Source: Candidatus Blastococcus massiliensis AP3
Lineage (GTDB): Bacteria > Actinomycetota > Actinomycetes > Mycobacteriales > Geodermatophilaceae
Assembly (NCBI RefSeq): GCF_000582785.1
Contig: NZ_HG931174.1
Coordinates: forward strand, 1,115,005 to 1,179,004
DNA length: 64,000 bases
Direction of reading: 5' to 3'
Made by a program: the position numbers and the translations under genes
Notes under the pieces: model-generated
The model's database searches: none
Seen by the model: the letters and a program-made list of their open reading frames with translations, nothing else
What the model was told of the DNA's origin: nothing
Shown here: piece by piece, positions 51,681 through 58,443 of the stretch
Layout of the letters: the number at the start of each line of letters is the position of its first letter
How positions within the stretch are numbered: position 1 is the first letter of the stretch

Positions 51681-52337
51681 TCAGGAGGCCTGCGCGCGCT
51701 CCACGTGCGCGCGCACCGAGGCCAGGAACGCCGTCGGGTCGTCGGCGAAGAGGGCGATCCGGTGCAGGGTCGCCGCGCCTTCGGGCAGGCGGACCTCAAC
51801 CGGGCGGTCGAGCACCACGTCGATGGTGGTCTGGTCGTGCATCCAGAGGTGCAGCACGTCGTCGCCGTCGTCGTTCCTGGCCAGCCGGGGCGCCTTCTCC
51901 TCCCGGTTGCCGGTTCGGCGGGTGACCGAGTCGATCGCGTCCCACGGGACGTCGACGTCGACGTCGGTGCTGTAGCGGACCCGGATGCCCTGGGGGCCGA
52001 CGGCGTGCGGGCGCGTCACCATGCCGGCGAGCAGCCCGAACATCCAGGTGAGCCCCCAGACGCCGACGACGAGCAGCGGGATCCGGACAGCCGGCCACCG
52101 GTGGACCAGGAAGTCCACGACGACCAGCTCGATCGCCGAGATGACGATGAAGGCGATGATCACCGGCAGCACGACCCGGTGGTAGGTGAACGCGGTCGCC
52201 CCCTCGGGGACCCGCGGGCGGCGGAGCAGGAAGCGGTAGAGGCTCTGCCAGACCCCGATCTCCAGCTCGACCGCGCGCCGGGCCAGGTGGGCGATCCGCT
52301 CGCCGGCCGTCCGGCTCCGGGACGTCGGGGCGGTCAC
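51681..52337 (-). CDS. Two-TM protein with PH-like cytosolic domain
   Basis: 218 residues from a GTG overlapping the marR stop (GTGA). Two hydrophobic helices (about residues 60-82, VVLPVIIAFIVISAIELVVVDF, and 90-110) are followed by a soluble region whose PHAVGPQGIRVRYSTDVDVDVPWDAIDSV and VLHLWMHDQTTIDVVLDRPVEVRLP strands resemble bacterial PH-like domains of membrane proteins. Function unknown. Co-translated with the MarR regulator, which probably controls it. Confidence 0.72.
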   Translation of the reverse strand: MTAPTSRSRTAGERIAHLARRAVELEIGVWQSLYRFLLRRPRVPEGATAFTYHRVVLPVIIAFIVISAIELVVVDFLVHRWPAVRIPLLVVGVWGLTWMFGLLAGMVTRPHAVGPQGIRVRYSTDVDVDVPWDAIDSVTRRTGNREEKAPRLARNDDGDDVLHLWMHDQTTIDVVLDRPVEVRLPEGAATLHRIALFADDPTAFLASVRAHVERAQAS

Positions 52338-52789
52338 GCCGGATCCATCAGCTCGTGCAGCCGTGCGGTCACGGCATCCAGGTCGGCACGGAAGCGCTCG
52401 AGTCCGGCGGCGTCGAAGTCCGAGACCAGGTGTGCGGCGATGCGCCGGCGCTGGTCCTCCATCTCGGTCACCGCCCGGGTGCCCTGCTCGGTGAGGGTCA
52501 CGAGGGTGGCGCGCCGGTCGGTCGGGTGTGGTGACCGCCGGACGAATCCGCCGGTCTCCAGCGCGTCGACCAACCCGGTGACGTTGCGCGCGCTCACCTG
52601 CAGCGCCCGGGCCAGCGCCTGCTGCGTCGTCGGCCCGGAGTGGTGGGCCGCCCAGAGGAGGTGCGTGCGGGCAGCGGTCAGCCCGGCCGGCTCCAGCTCC
52701 CGCGCCATGTCCTCCTGGATGAGCATGGCGATCTCGAGCAGCCGGTCGAAGACGGGGACGCCTCGTTCCATACCGTGAAGGTACTGCAT
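52334..52789 (-). CDS. MarR-family transcriptional regulator
   Basis: 151 residues from ATG 52789; an internal ATG at 52771 is also possible. The winged helix reads LTAARTHLLWAAHHSGPTTQQALARALQVSARNVTGLVDALETGGFVRRSPHPTDRRATLVTLTEQG, a standard MarR DNA-binding domain (shown in parts: ARALQVSARNVTGLVDAL recognition region, DRRATLVTLT wing). A near-perfect 9+2+9 palindrome abuts its start codon, implying autoregulation. No ribosome binding site is visible, so a leaderless start is possible. Confidence 0.9.
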   Translation of the reverse strand: MQYLHGMERGVPVFDRLLEIAMLIQEDMARELEPAGLTAARTHLLWAAHHSGPTTQQALARALQVSARNVTGLVDALETGGFVRRSPHPTDRRATLVTLTEQGTRAVTEMEDQRRRIAAHLVSDFDAAGLERFRADLDAVTARLHELMDPA

Positions 52790-52790
52790 G

Positions 52791-52810
52791 ATGCGGTGAC
52801 TTCACCACAT
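52791..52810. promoter_or_regulatory. Candidate MarR operator ATGCGGTGA-CT-TCACCACAT
   Basis: A 9+2+9 inverted repeat with one mismatch, its core GGTGA-CT-TCACC perfect, lies one base from the marR ATG. A dimer bound here would cover the start site of the marR-PH-domain operon. It also lies between marR and the chemoreceptor remnant. Confidence 0.6.
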
Positions 52811-52820
52811 GGGAGCGGCG

Positions 52821-53063
52821 TCAGCCGGCGGCCTCGATCAGCTGCGCCATGCGCTCCTGCTCGCCGAGGACGTCGCCGATGCGGGTCTGCACCTCGTCGA
52901 GCCGGCCGATGATCTCGCCGGTCGTGTGGATCCCGGCCGCGACGGCCTTGCTCGACGTCTGGATGCCGGCGATCCGGTCCGACACCCGCTGCGTCGCCTT
53001 CGCCGTCTCCCGGGCCAGGTCCGTGACCTCGCTGCCCCGCCGGGCCGCCGCGCGGATCAGGTC
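52821..53063 (-). pseudogene. C-terminal remnant of a methyl-accepting chemotaxis protein
   Basis: In one minus frame about 80 codons end in a TGA at 52821. The last 70 read as an MCP signalling-domain helix: SEVTDLARETAKATQRVSDR, then IAGIQTSSKAVAAGI, TGEIIGRLDEVQTRIGDVLGEQE. This is the descending arm just after the hairpin tip to the C-terminus. There is no start codon or upstream MCP sequence; the frame runs into the 3' end of the uracil permease gene, whose stop codon it overlaps. Probably the leftover of a chemoreceptor truncated by a rearrangement or deletion. Confidence 0.7.
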
Positions 53064-54562
53064 GTGGGGCGGTCCCCGTCGCGGGACGACGTCGCCGGAC
53101 CGATCTCCGCTCCGTGCACGTGCCCGAAGGTCGAGCCCGCCTCCGGGTGCGGCCCCTCGCGCAGCAGCGAGGCCTTCATCTCCGCCGGCGCGAGCACCCG
53201 CGCGACGTGCCAGCCGACCACCGCGACGATCGTGCCCAGCGCGATCCCTCCGAGGGAGAAGTCATCGGTGATCTGCAGGAGCGGGGCGTCGTTGCCCGAG
53301 TTCCCGACGGCGATCACGATCCCGGCGGCGAGCGGCACGAGGTTGATCGGGTTGGCGAAGTCGACCCGGTTCTCCTTCCAGATCTTCGCGCCGAGCAGGC
53401 CGATCATCCCGTAGAGGACGACGGTGATCCCGCCGAGGACGCCACCGGGGATGACGTTGATCAGCGCGCCGAACTTCGGCACGAGCCCCAGGGCGATCGC
53501 CACGAGCGCGGCCACGTAGTAGGCCGCCGTCGAGTACACGCGCGTCGCCGCCATGACGCCGATGTTCTCCGCGTACGTGGTGGTGGGGGATCCGCCGACC
53601 GAGGTGGCGAGGACGGTCGCCGCCCCGTCCGCGAAGACCGCCCGGCCGATCATCGGGTCGAGGTCCCGGCGGGTCATCTCGGCGACCGCCTTCACGTGCC
53701 CGGCGTTCTCCGCGACGAGCGCGATCACCGCGGGCATGACCAGCAGTGCGAAGTTCGCCGAGAAGGACGGGGCGGTGAACTCCGGCAGGCCGAACCAGGG
53801 GGCGTCGCGGACGGCGTCGAAGTTGACGCGGTCGTGGGCGAACGGCGTCGCCACGCAGTACGGACCCTCCGCGTCACACGGGTTGCCGTCCGCGTCGAGC
53901 AGGTTCTGGCCGGGCAGCGCCGAGGTGTGCTGCCCGGCGGTGAGGTCGAGCAGGACCGAGAGCAGGTAGCCGAAGACCAGACCGAGCAGGATCGAGATCC
54001 GGGCGAGGAAGCCGCGCAGCAGCAGCGAGGCGACGATGACGAACGACATGGTCGCCAGCGCCACCCACTGGTCCTGCAACCAGTACGTCGCCGTCGCGAC
54101 GGGGGCGAGGTTGAAGCCGATGAGCATGACCACCGCGCCGGTCACCGCCGGGGGCAGCACCTTGTTCACGACGCGGACTCCGGCCCAGTGGATGACCAGA
54201 CCGGCCAGGGCCAGGACGACGCCGGAGACCAGCAGGGCGCCGAGGACGTCGGCGTCCGAGCCGCCAGCGGCACGCACGGCGACGACGCCACCGACGAACG
54301 AGGCCGAGCTACCCAGGTAGCTGGGCACCTTCCCCTGCACGATCAGCAGGAAGACGATCGTCGCGACGCCGCTCATCATGATCGCGAGGTTGGCGTCCAG
54401 GCCCATGAGCAGCGGGAAGACGAACGTCGCGCCGAACATGGCGACGACGTGCTGCGCGCCGATCCCCACCGTGCGCGGCCACGAGAGCCGTTCGTCCGGT
54501 GCGACCGCCTCGCCCAGGGGCGGGGTCTTCCCGTCGCCGTAGAGCTTCCAGCCGAACGCCAT
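53057..54562 (-). CDS. uraA: Uracil/nucleobase permease, NCS2 (NAT) family
   Basis: 501 residues; ATG behind AGGAGGCATCG. Fourteen hydrophobic segments typical of the family. Key blocks: QHVVAMFGATFVFPLLMG in helix 1, YLGSSASFVGG in helix 3, LVAENAGHVKAV in helix 8 with the base-binding Glu, and SVGGSPTTTYAENIGVMAATRVYS in helix 10. An extra loop after helix 6 contains two Cys (NPCDAEGPYC). It imports uracil or a related base with protons. The last codons overlap the MCP remnant. Confidence 0.92.
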   Translation of the reverse strand: MAFGWKLYGDGKTPPLGEAVAPDERLSWPRTVGIGAQHVVAMFGATFVFPLLMGLDANLAIMMSGVATIVFLLIVQGKVPSYLGSSASFVGGVVAVRAAGGSDADVLGALLVSGVVLALAGLVIHWAGVRVVNKVLPPAVTGAVVMLIGFNLAPVATATYWLQDQWVALATMSFVIVASLLLRGFLARISILLGLVFGYLLSVLLDLTAGQHTSALPGQNLLDADGNPCDAEGPYCVATPFAHDRVNFDAVRDAPWFGLPEFTAPSFSANFALLVMPAVIALVAENAGHVKAVAEMTRRDLDPMIGRAVFADGAATVLATSVGGSPTTTYAENIGVMAATRVYSTAAYYVAALVAIALGLVPKFGALINVIPGGVLGGITVVLYGMIGLLGAKIWKENRVDFANPINLVPLAAGIVIAVGNSGNDAPLLQITDDFSLGGIALGTIVAVVGWHVARVLAPAEMKASLLREGPHPEAGSTFGHVHGAEIGPATSSRDGDRPTT

Positions 54563-54616
54563 CGATGCCTCCTGGACCTGCACGGACGCCCGTGATCGGG
54601 CGACGCGCATCGTCGC

Positions 54617-54645
54617 ACCACCGCGGGTCAGGACCCCGCGGTGGT
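54617..54645 (-). terminator. 11-bp stem-loop after the DUF4345 gene
   Basis: ACCACCGCGGG (54617-54627) pairs with CCCGCGGTGGT (54635-54645), two bases past the stop of the minus-strand DUF4345-like gene and ahead of the uracil permease. It likely separates the two transcripts. Confidence 0.65.
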
Positions 54646-54647
54646 CC

Positions 54648-55058
54648 TCAGCTGCTGCGTGTCCGCGTGGCGACGCGGTGCTGCCAGGCCACGAGCGCCG
54701 GCGTGCCGAGCAGCTCGAGTGCGGTGGCCCCGACCAGTGCCGGGTGCGGCCGGCCGGTCCGGCGCCAGGCCAGCAGCCGGACCACACCGCCGGCGAAGAG
54801 GGCAGCCGAGACACCGCGCAGCAGCCCGCCCTTGCGCTCGACCTGCGGCACGGCCGACCAGATCAGCGGAGCGGCTGCCGCGTAGATGGCGTGCGAGTAG
54901 CGGTACTCGCTCTCCACGTTCGGCGACACCGCCTCCGCTGGACCCGGCAGTGAGGCGGGGCCGAGCAGCGCGCCGGCGAGGCCGGACGCCAGGGGGATGG
55001 CCGCGAGACCGGCCAGGGTGATCTGCAGGCCGCGTCGGCCGCCGTCGGAGGAGGTCAC
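54648..55058 (-). CDS. DUF4345-like four-helix membrane protein
   Basis: 136 residues from GTG 55058. Four hydrophobic segments: ITLAGLAAIPLASGLAGALLG, IYAAAAPLIWSAV, GVSAALFAGGVVRLLAW and PALVGATALELLGTPALVAW. A conserved SEYRYSHAIYAAA block after the first helix matches the DUF4345 family pattern. Function unknown. The ribosome binding site is weak. Confidence 0.72.
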   Translation of the reverse strand: MTSSDGGRRGLQITLAGLAAIPLASGLAGALLGPASLPGPAEAVSPNVESEYRYSHAIYAAAAPLIWSAVPQVERKGGLLRGVSAALFAGGVVRLLAWRRTGRPHPALVGATALELLGTPALVAWQHRVATRTRSS

Positions 55059-55111
55059 CGGGGGACCGTCGCACAGCCCGGGCCCGCCGACCAGCGACCG
55101 GTCCGTCGTGG

Positions 55112-55903
55112 TCAGTCCAGTGCGCAGGTGAGCAGGCCGCGGACGGCCCGCGCGAACTCCGCGCGCCCGGTCAAGGGCTCGGGGAAGGCGACCCGGACGT
55201 CGTAGCCGCCGCGCGGGCACTCCACCCGGAAGCGGACGCCGAACCGGTCCAGGCCGAGCAGGCGGACGTCGTCCCGGCGACCGGCCCACGCCTGTACCCG
55301 GCCGCGCAGCCTGGCCAGCGCGTCCCACTCCGCCGTCAGCAGGTCGGCCTCCGCGGCGGTGACCGGATCGGGCCCGGCGGCCACGAAGTCCTCGGGCTCG
55401 ACGTGGTCGACGGCGTGCGACTCGTGCAGGACGACATCGGCGACGTCCAGCCGCAGGAGCGTGGCGGTGAGCCCGACGTCGAAGAGCGCGTCGCACGGAC
55501 ACGCCTCGGCGAAGGCGAGCACCCCGTCCGGTACGTCCTCGGCCGGCACGGCCGCGAGCCAGCCGGCGATCTCCACCAGCGCCCGGATCGGCTGCCGCAG
55601 CGCCGACGGCGCCCGGTCGGTCACCGTCAGCCGCGCCGGCAGGTCGCCGACCGGTGAGTCGCGGAGCGCCTGGGGGAGCGGGCCCGAGGTCGGGACGACC
55701 ACGAAGGTGCGGCCGTCCGCCGTCGTCGTCGCGGCGAGGGCCGGCGTCGTGCCCGAGCCGAGCACGTGCAGCGCCGCACGGGGACGGGCGGCAACCGTGC
55801 GCGCCCGCTCGGCCGGCGACGGCTGTCCTCCCGCGGCGGCCGGAGCCGTGACCGGGGCGGGAGTGCCGGCGGGGAACTTGCGCGGCGTGCGTCCTGCCGT
55901 CAT
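55112..55903 (-). CDS. DUF2470/HugZ-like protein, probably iron-regulated
   Basis: 263 residues from ATG 55903. It has a split layout: an N-terminal FMN-binding-split-barrel-like part with ERARTVAARPRAALHVLGSG and FVVVPTSGPLPQALR, and a C-terminal region with LGLDRFGVRFRVECPRGGYDVRVAFPEPLTG, which fits DUF2470. Proteins with this combination (HugZ type) take part in haem or iron handling. The promoter region carries an IdeR/DtxR-like box 33 bp before the start, which supports an iron-related role. Confidence 0.75.
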   Translation of the reverse strand: MTAGRTPRKFPAGTPAPVTAPAAAGGQPSPAERARTVAARPRAALHVLGSGTTPALAATTTADGRTFVVVPTSGPLPQALRDSPVGDLPARLTVTDRAPSALRQPIRALVEIAGWLAAVPAEDVPDGVLAFAEACPCDALFDVGLTATLLRLDVADVVLHESHAVDHVEPEDFVAAGPDPVTAAEADLLTAEWDALARLRGRVQAWAGRRDDVRLLGLDRFGVRFRVECPRGGYDVRVAFPEPLTGRAEFARAVRGLLTCALD

Positions 55904-55935
55904 GGGACCACCCTCGAAGCTCTCGGGAACGTGAG

Positions 55936-55954
55936 TAAGGTGAGCCTAACCAAA
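55936..55954. promoter_or_regulatory. IdeR/DtxR iron box
   Basis: On the minus strand the site reads TTTGGTTAGGCTCACCTTA, matching the 19-bp IdeR consensus TTAGGTTAGGCTAACCTAA in 16 positions. It lies between the DUF2470 start (33 bp away) and the rpsD ribosome binding site, which begins two bases after it. Iron-loaded IdeR would repress the DUF2470 gene and could also affect rpsD. Confidence 0.8.
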
Positions 55955-55965
55955 CAGGAGGTCCG

Positions 55966-56568
55966 GTGAACACGCCCCGTCCCAAGATCCGCATCAGCCG
56001 CGCCCTCGGCATCGCGCTGACTCCCAAGGCCGTCGCCTACTTCGAGCGGCGCCCCTACCCGCCCGGCGAGCACGGCCGGAAGCGCCGCAAGGACAGCGAC
56101 TACTCCACGCGGCTCAAGGAGAAGCAGCGGCTGCGGGCGCAGTACGACATCAGCGAGACCCAGCTGCGGGCGGCGTTCGACCGGGCGAAGCGCACCGGCG
56201 GCAAGACCGGCGAGGCACTGATCCAGGACCTCGAGTCGCGGCTGGACGCCACCGTCCTGCGGGCCGGCTTCGCCCGCACCATCTACCAGGCGCGCCAGTT
56301 CGTCACCCACCAGCACGTGCTGGTCAACGGCAAGCGGGTGGACCGCCCGTCCTACCGGCTCCGGCCCGGCGACTTCGTCCAGGTCGCGGAGAAGTCGCGC
56401 GGCAAGGAGCCATTCGTCGTCGCCGCGTCCGGCGCCCACGCCGAGCCCCCGGGGTACCTCGAGGTCCGGCTGGCCGACCTGGTGGCGCGCGTCGAACGCA
56501 TCCCCAGCCGCGAGGAGGTCCCGGTGATCTGCGAGGAGCAGCTGGTCGTGGAGTACTACTCGCGCTGA
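55966..56568 (+). CDS. rpsD: 30S ribosomal protein S4 (zinc-free form), stand-alone gene
   Basis: 200 residues from GTG 55966 behind CAGGAGGTCC. It matches the actinobacterial C-minus S4: PRPKIRISRALGIALTPKAV, RRPYPPGEHGRKR, EKQRLRAQYDISE, then the S4 RNA-binding domain LDATVLRAGFARTIYQARQFVTH and VNGKRVDRPSYRLRPGD, ending EEQLVVEYYSR. S4 nucleates 16S assembly. The gene stands alone rather than with rpsM-rpsK, so it may be the only S4 (as in Streptomyces) or a paralogue. Overlaps the phosphatase gene tail to tail by 13 bp. Confidence 0.95.
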   Translation: MNTPRPKIRISRALGIALTPKAVAYFERRPYPPGEHGRKRRKDSDYSTRLKEKQRLRAQYDISETQLRAAFDRAKRTGGKTGEALIQDLESRLDATVLRAGFARTIYQARQFVTHQHVLVNGKRVDRPSYRLRPGDFVQVAEKSRGKEPFVVAASGAHAEPPGYLEVRLADLVARVERIPSREEVPVICEEQLVVEYYSR

Positions 56569-57650
56569 CCCACCGGCGCCGGCACCCGTACGGCCAGGAG
56601 AGCGACGTCGTCCTCCGTGCCTCCGCCGAGCTCGTTGAGCAGCCCGTCGCAGAGCTCGTCGAGCGGCTCGCGCCCCCGCTGCCGCAGCTGGCCGACGAGC
56701 CAGTCGGTGCCCTCGTCGAGGTCCCACTCGCGTCGCTCGACGAGCCCGTCGGTGTAGAAGAGAACCGTGTCGCCCGGGTGCAGGCTCAGCTCGTGGTCCA
56801 GGCGCACGCTCGACGGAGCGATGCCCAGCAGCGGCTCCGGGGACCGGGCCAGCAGCTCGGGGGTGCCGTCGCTGCGCACCAGCAACGGCGCGGGGTGACC
56901 GGCGTTCGACCACCGCAAGGTCACCGCTCCCTCGCCGCCGTGCACCGCGGCGACGACCACGGTGATCAGCGTCGGCACCCCGAGGTCGGTCAGCACCCGG
57001 TCGAGCCCGGTGAGGACCGCAGCGGGCGACGGCGGGCCGGTCCCCGCGATGCCGCGGAGCATGCCCCGCGCCTCGGCCATCGTCGCTGCCGCCTCGGCGT
57101 CGTGGCCGGCGACGTCCCCGATCACCAGCACGGTGCCGCCGTCAGGGAGGCAGAAGCCGTCGTACCAGTCCCCGCCCACCTGCGCGTGGCGGCTGGCAGG
57201 GACGTAGCGCGCTGCCGAGTGAAGGGTGGGCAAGGTCGGTGGCGGGCCGAGCAGGTGCCGCTGCAGCGTGCGGGCGGTGTCGAGCACGGCCCGGGCGGCC
57301 GCGGCCTCCTCGCCGAGTCGGGCAACCTCCGCCTCCCGGCGCATCCGCAGCGTGCACGCGACGAGGGCGGCGAGGGTCCCGGCCGCGATGCCAATCAGCC
57401 GGATCGTCTGCGCCGCGAGTTGATTGCCGGTGTAGAGCTCGTCGTAGACGCCGAGCAGCGCGGCCAGGATCAGCGCCAGCACCCCGTAGGCCAGCGTGGC
57501 TCGCCTGCCCAGCGCGGTGGCGGCGACCAGCGGCGCGATGACGACGAGGGTGAGGACGATGCGGTCACGTCCCAGGCCCAGGTCGAGGGCGGTGACGACG
57601 ACCAGGACGCCGAGCGGCAGCATGCGCTGGGCGCGATCCGACCTGCCCAC
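56556..57650 (-). CDS. Membrane-anchored PP2C (SpoIIE/RsbU-type) phosphatase
   Basis: 364 residues from GTG 57650, preferred because AAGGGGGA lies five bases upstream; an ATG at 57680 would add ten residues. Four to five membrane helices (about residues 10-115) lead by a coiled linker (REAEVARLGEEAAAARAVLDTARTLQ region) to a PP2C domain with QVGGDWYDGF, VIGDVAGHD, WSNAGHPAPLL, FYTDGLVER and TEDDVALLAV. All metal-binding Asp positions are present. It would dephosphorylate an anti-sigma antagonist in response to a membrane signal. Second PP2C in the window. Confidence 0.9.
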   Translation of the reverse strand: MGRSDRAQRMLPLGVLVVVTALDLGLGRDRIVLTLVVIAPLVAATALGRRATLAYGVLALILAALLGVYDELYTGNQLAAQTIRLIGIAAGTLAALVACTLRMRREAEVARLGEEAAAARAVLDTARTLQRHLLGPPPTLPTLHSAARYVPASRHAQVGGDWYDGFCLPDGGTVLVIGDVAGHDAEAAATMAEARGMLRGIAGTGPPSPAAVLTGLDRVLTDLGVPTLITVVVAAVHGGEGAVTLRWSNAGHPAPLLVRSDGTPELLARSPEPLLGIAPSSVRLDHELSLHPGDTVLFYTDGLVERREWDLDEGTDWLVGQLRQRGREPLDELCDGLLNELGGGTEDDVALLAVRVPAPVGQRE

Positions 57651-57846
57651 TCGGTCCCCCTTCCGAAGGCGCGGTCGCATCCGGACCCGGGTGCACCGTA
57701 GATCAGCGCCGCCCGTCAGGAGATGCGGCGGCCGTCGGACGTGCCGTGAGGTCGACGACGTCCGGCGGTCACGGTCACCGTCGCTCCCGTGTCGATCGAG
57801 CGACTCCAGTTTCTTTTGGGACAGGAGTTGAGGTTGGGCCGCCGAT

Positions 57847-57907
57847 GCCGAAAACGGCTCCGTCAAGGATGACGGCGCAGTCATCGCGGACGGATGAGAA
57901 GCATCCG
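57847..57907 (+). other. Three tandem hairpins in the leader of the secreted-protein gene
   Basis: GCCG-AAAA-CGGC (57847-57858), CCGTCA-AGGA-TGACGG (57860-57875) and CGGATG-AGAAG-CATCCG (57891-57907) follow one another within the 293-bp gap between the phosphatase start and the secreted-protein ATG at 57944. They match no riboswitch that I recognise. The gene itself has only a weak ribosome binding site, so a structured 5' leader is likely. Confidence 0.5.
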
Positions 57908-57943
57908 GACGGGCCTGGGCCACCGAGAGAACGGACACCCCTC

Positions 57944-58381
57944 ATGCGCAAGTCGCGCATTCTGCTCGCCGGCGCCGCGGTCGCCGCTGCCGCCGTCGCC
58001 ACCTCCGCCTTCACGGCCAGCAACACCGTCCCCGACAGCGTCGCCGGCTACGGCCAGGGTGACGTCACCGGCGCCACGGCGACGGCGATCAACTACGTCG
58101 CCAACCCCGCTGACGGCACGATCCTCGACGCCGTGGTGTTCACGCTGACCACCGACGTCACGAACGCCACCTCCACCATGACGCTGAAGACCGTCAACGC
58201 GCCCTCGGCACTCAACGACGCGAACGACGGCACGCCGCTGTCCCCCGTCTACGACTGCACCCCCACGGGGCCCGCGTGGGACAACGTCTCCATGCAGATC
58301 ACCTGCGCCACCGCCGGGGGCAGCCTCCCCACCCGCTACTTCCAGGACTTCAACGCCGTCGGCCTGACGGTGGTGTCCTAG
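57944..58381 (+). CDS. Small secreted protein, probable SipW-dependent substrate
   Basis: 145 residues. A signal peptide MRKSRILLAGAAVAAAAVATSAFTA is followed by a mature part with VAGYGQGDVTGATATAINYV and AVVFTLTTDV strands and two Cys (YDCTP and ITCAT) that could form a disulfide. The mature part looks like one small beta-sandwich. The next gene, 63 bp downstream, is a SipW-type signal peptidase, the arrangement seen with TasA/CalY-type fibre proteins and related actinobacterial exported proteins. A surface or fibre role is inferred; no enzyme motif is seen. Confidence 0.75.
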   Translation: MRKSRILLAGAAVAAAAVATSAFTASNTVPDSVAGYGQGDVTGATATAINYVANPADGTILDAVVFTLTTDVTNATSTMTLKTVNAPSALNDANDGTPLSPVYDCTPTGPAWDNVSMQITCATAGGSLPTRYFQDFNAVGLTVVS

Positions 58382-58443
58382 TAGTTCGGACAGGGCGGGG
58401 CGGCCGGGCAGGCCGCCCCGCCCGACCCGTTCCTGCGCCCGCC

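Noticed and set aside
52821..52982. A 54-residue gene starting at an internal GTG of the MCP frame
   Set aside because: No ribosome binding site, and recognisable MCP sequence continues upstream of that GTG, so a remnant is more likely.
57781..57943. c-di-GMP or c-di-AMP riboswitch in the secreted-protein leader
   Set aside because: Hairpins are present, but the conserved sequence blocks of GEMM and ydaO classes are not.
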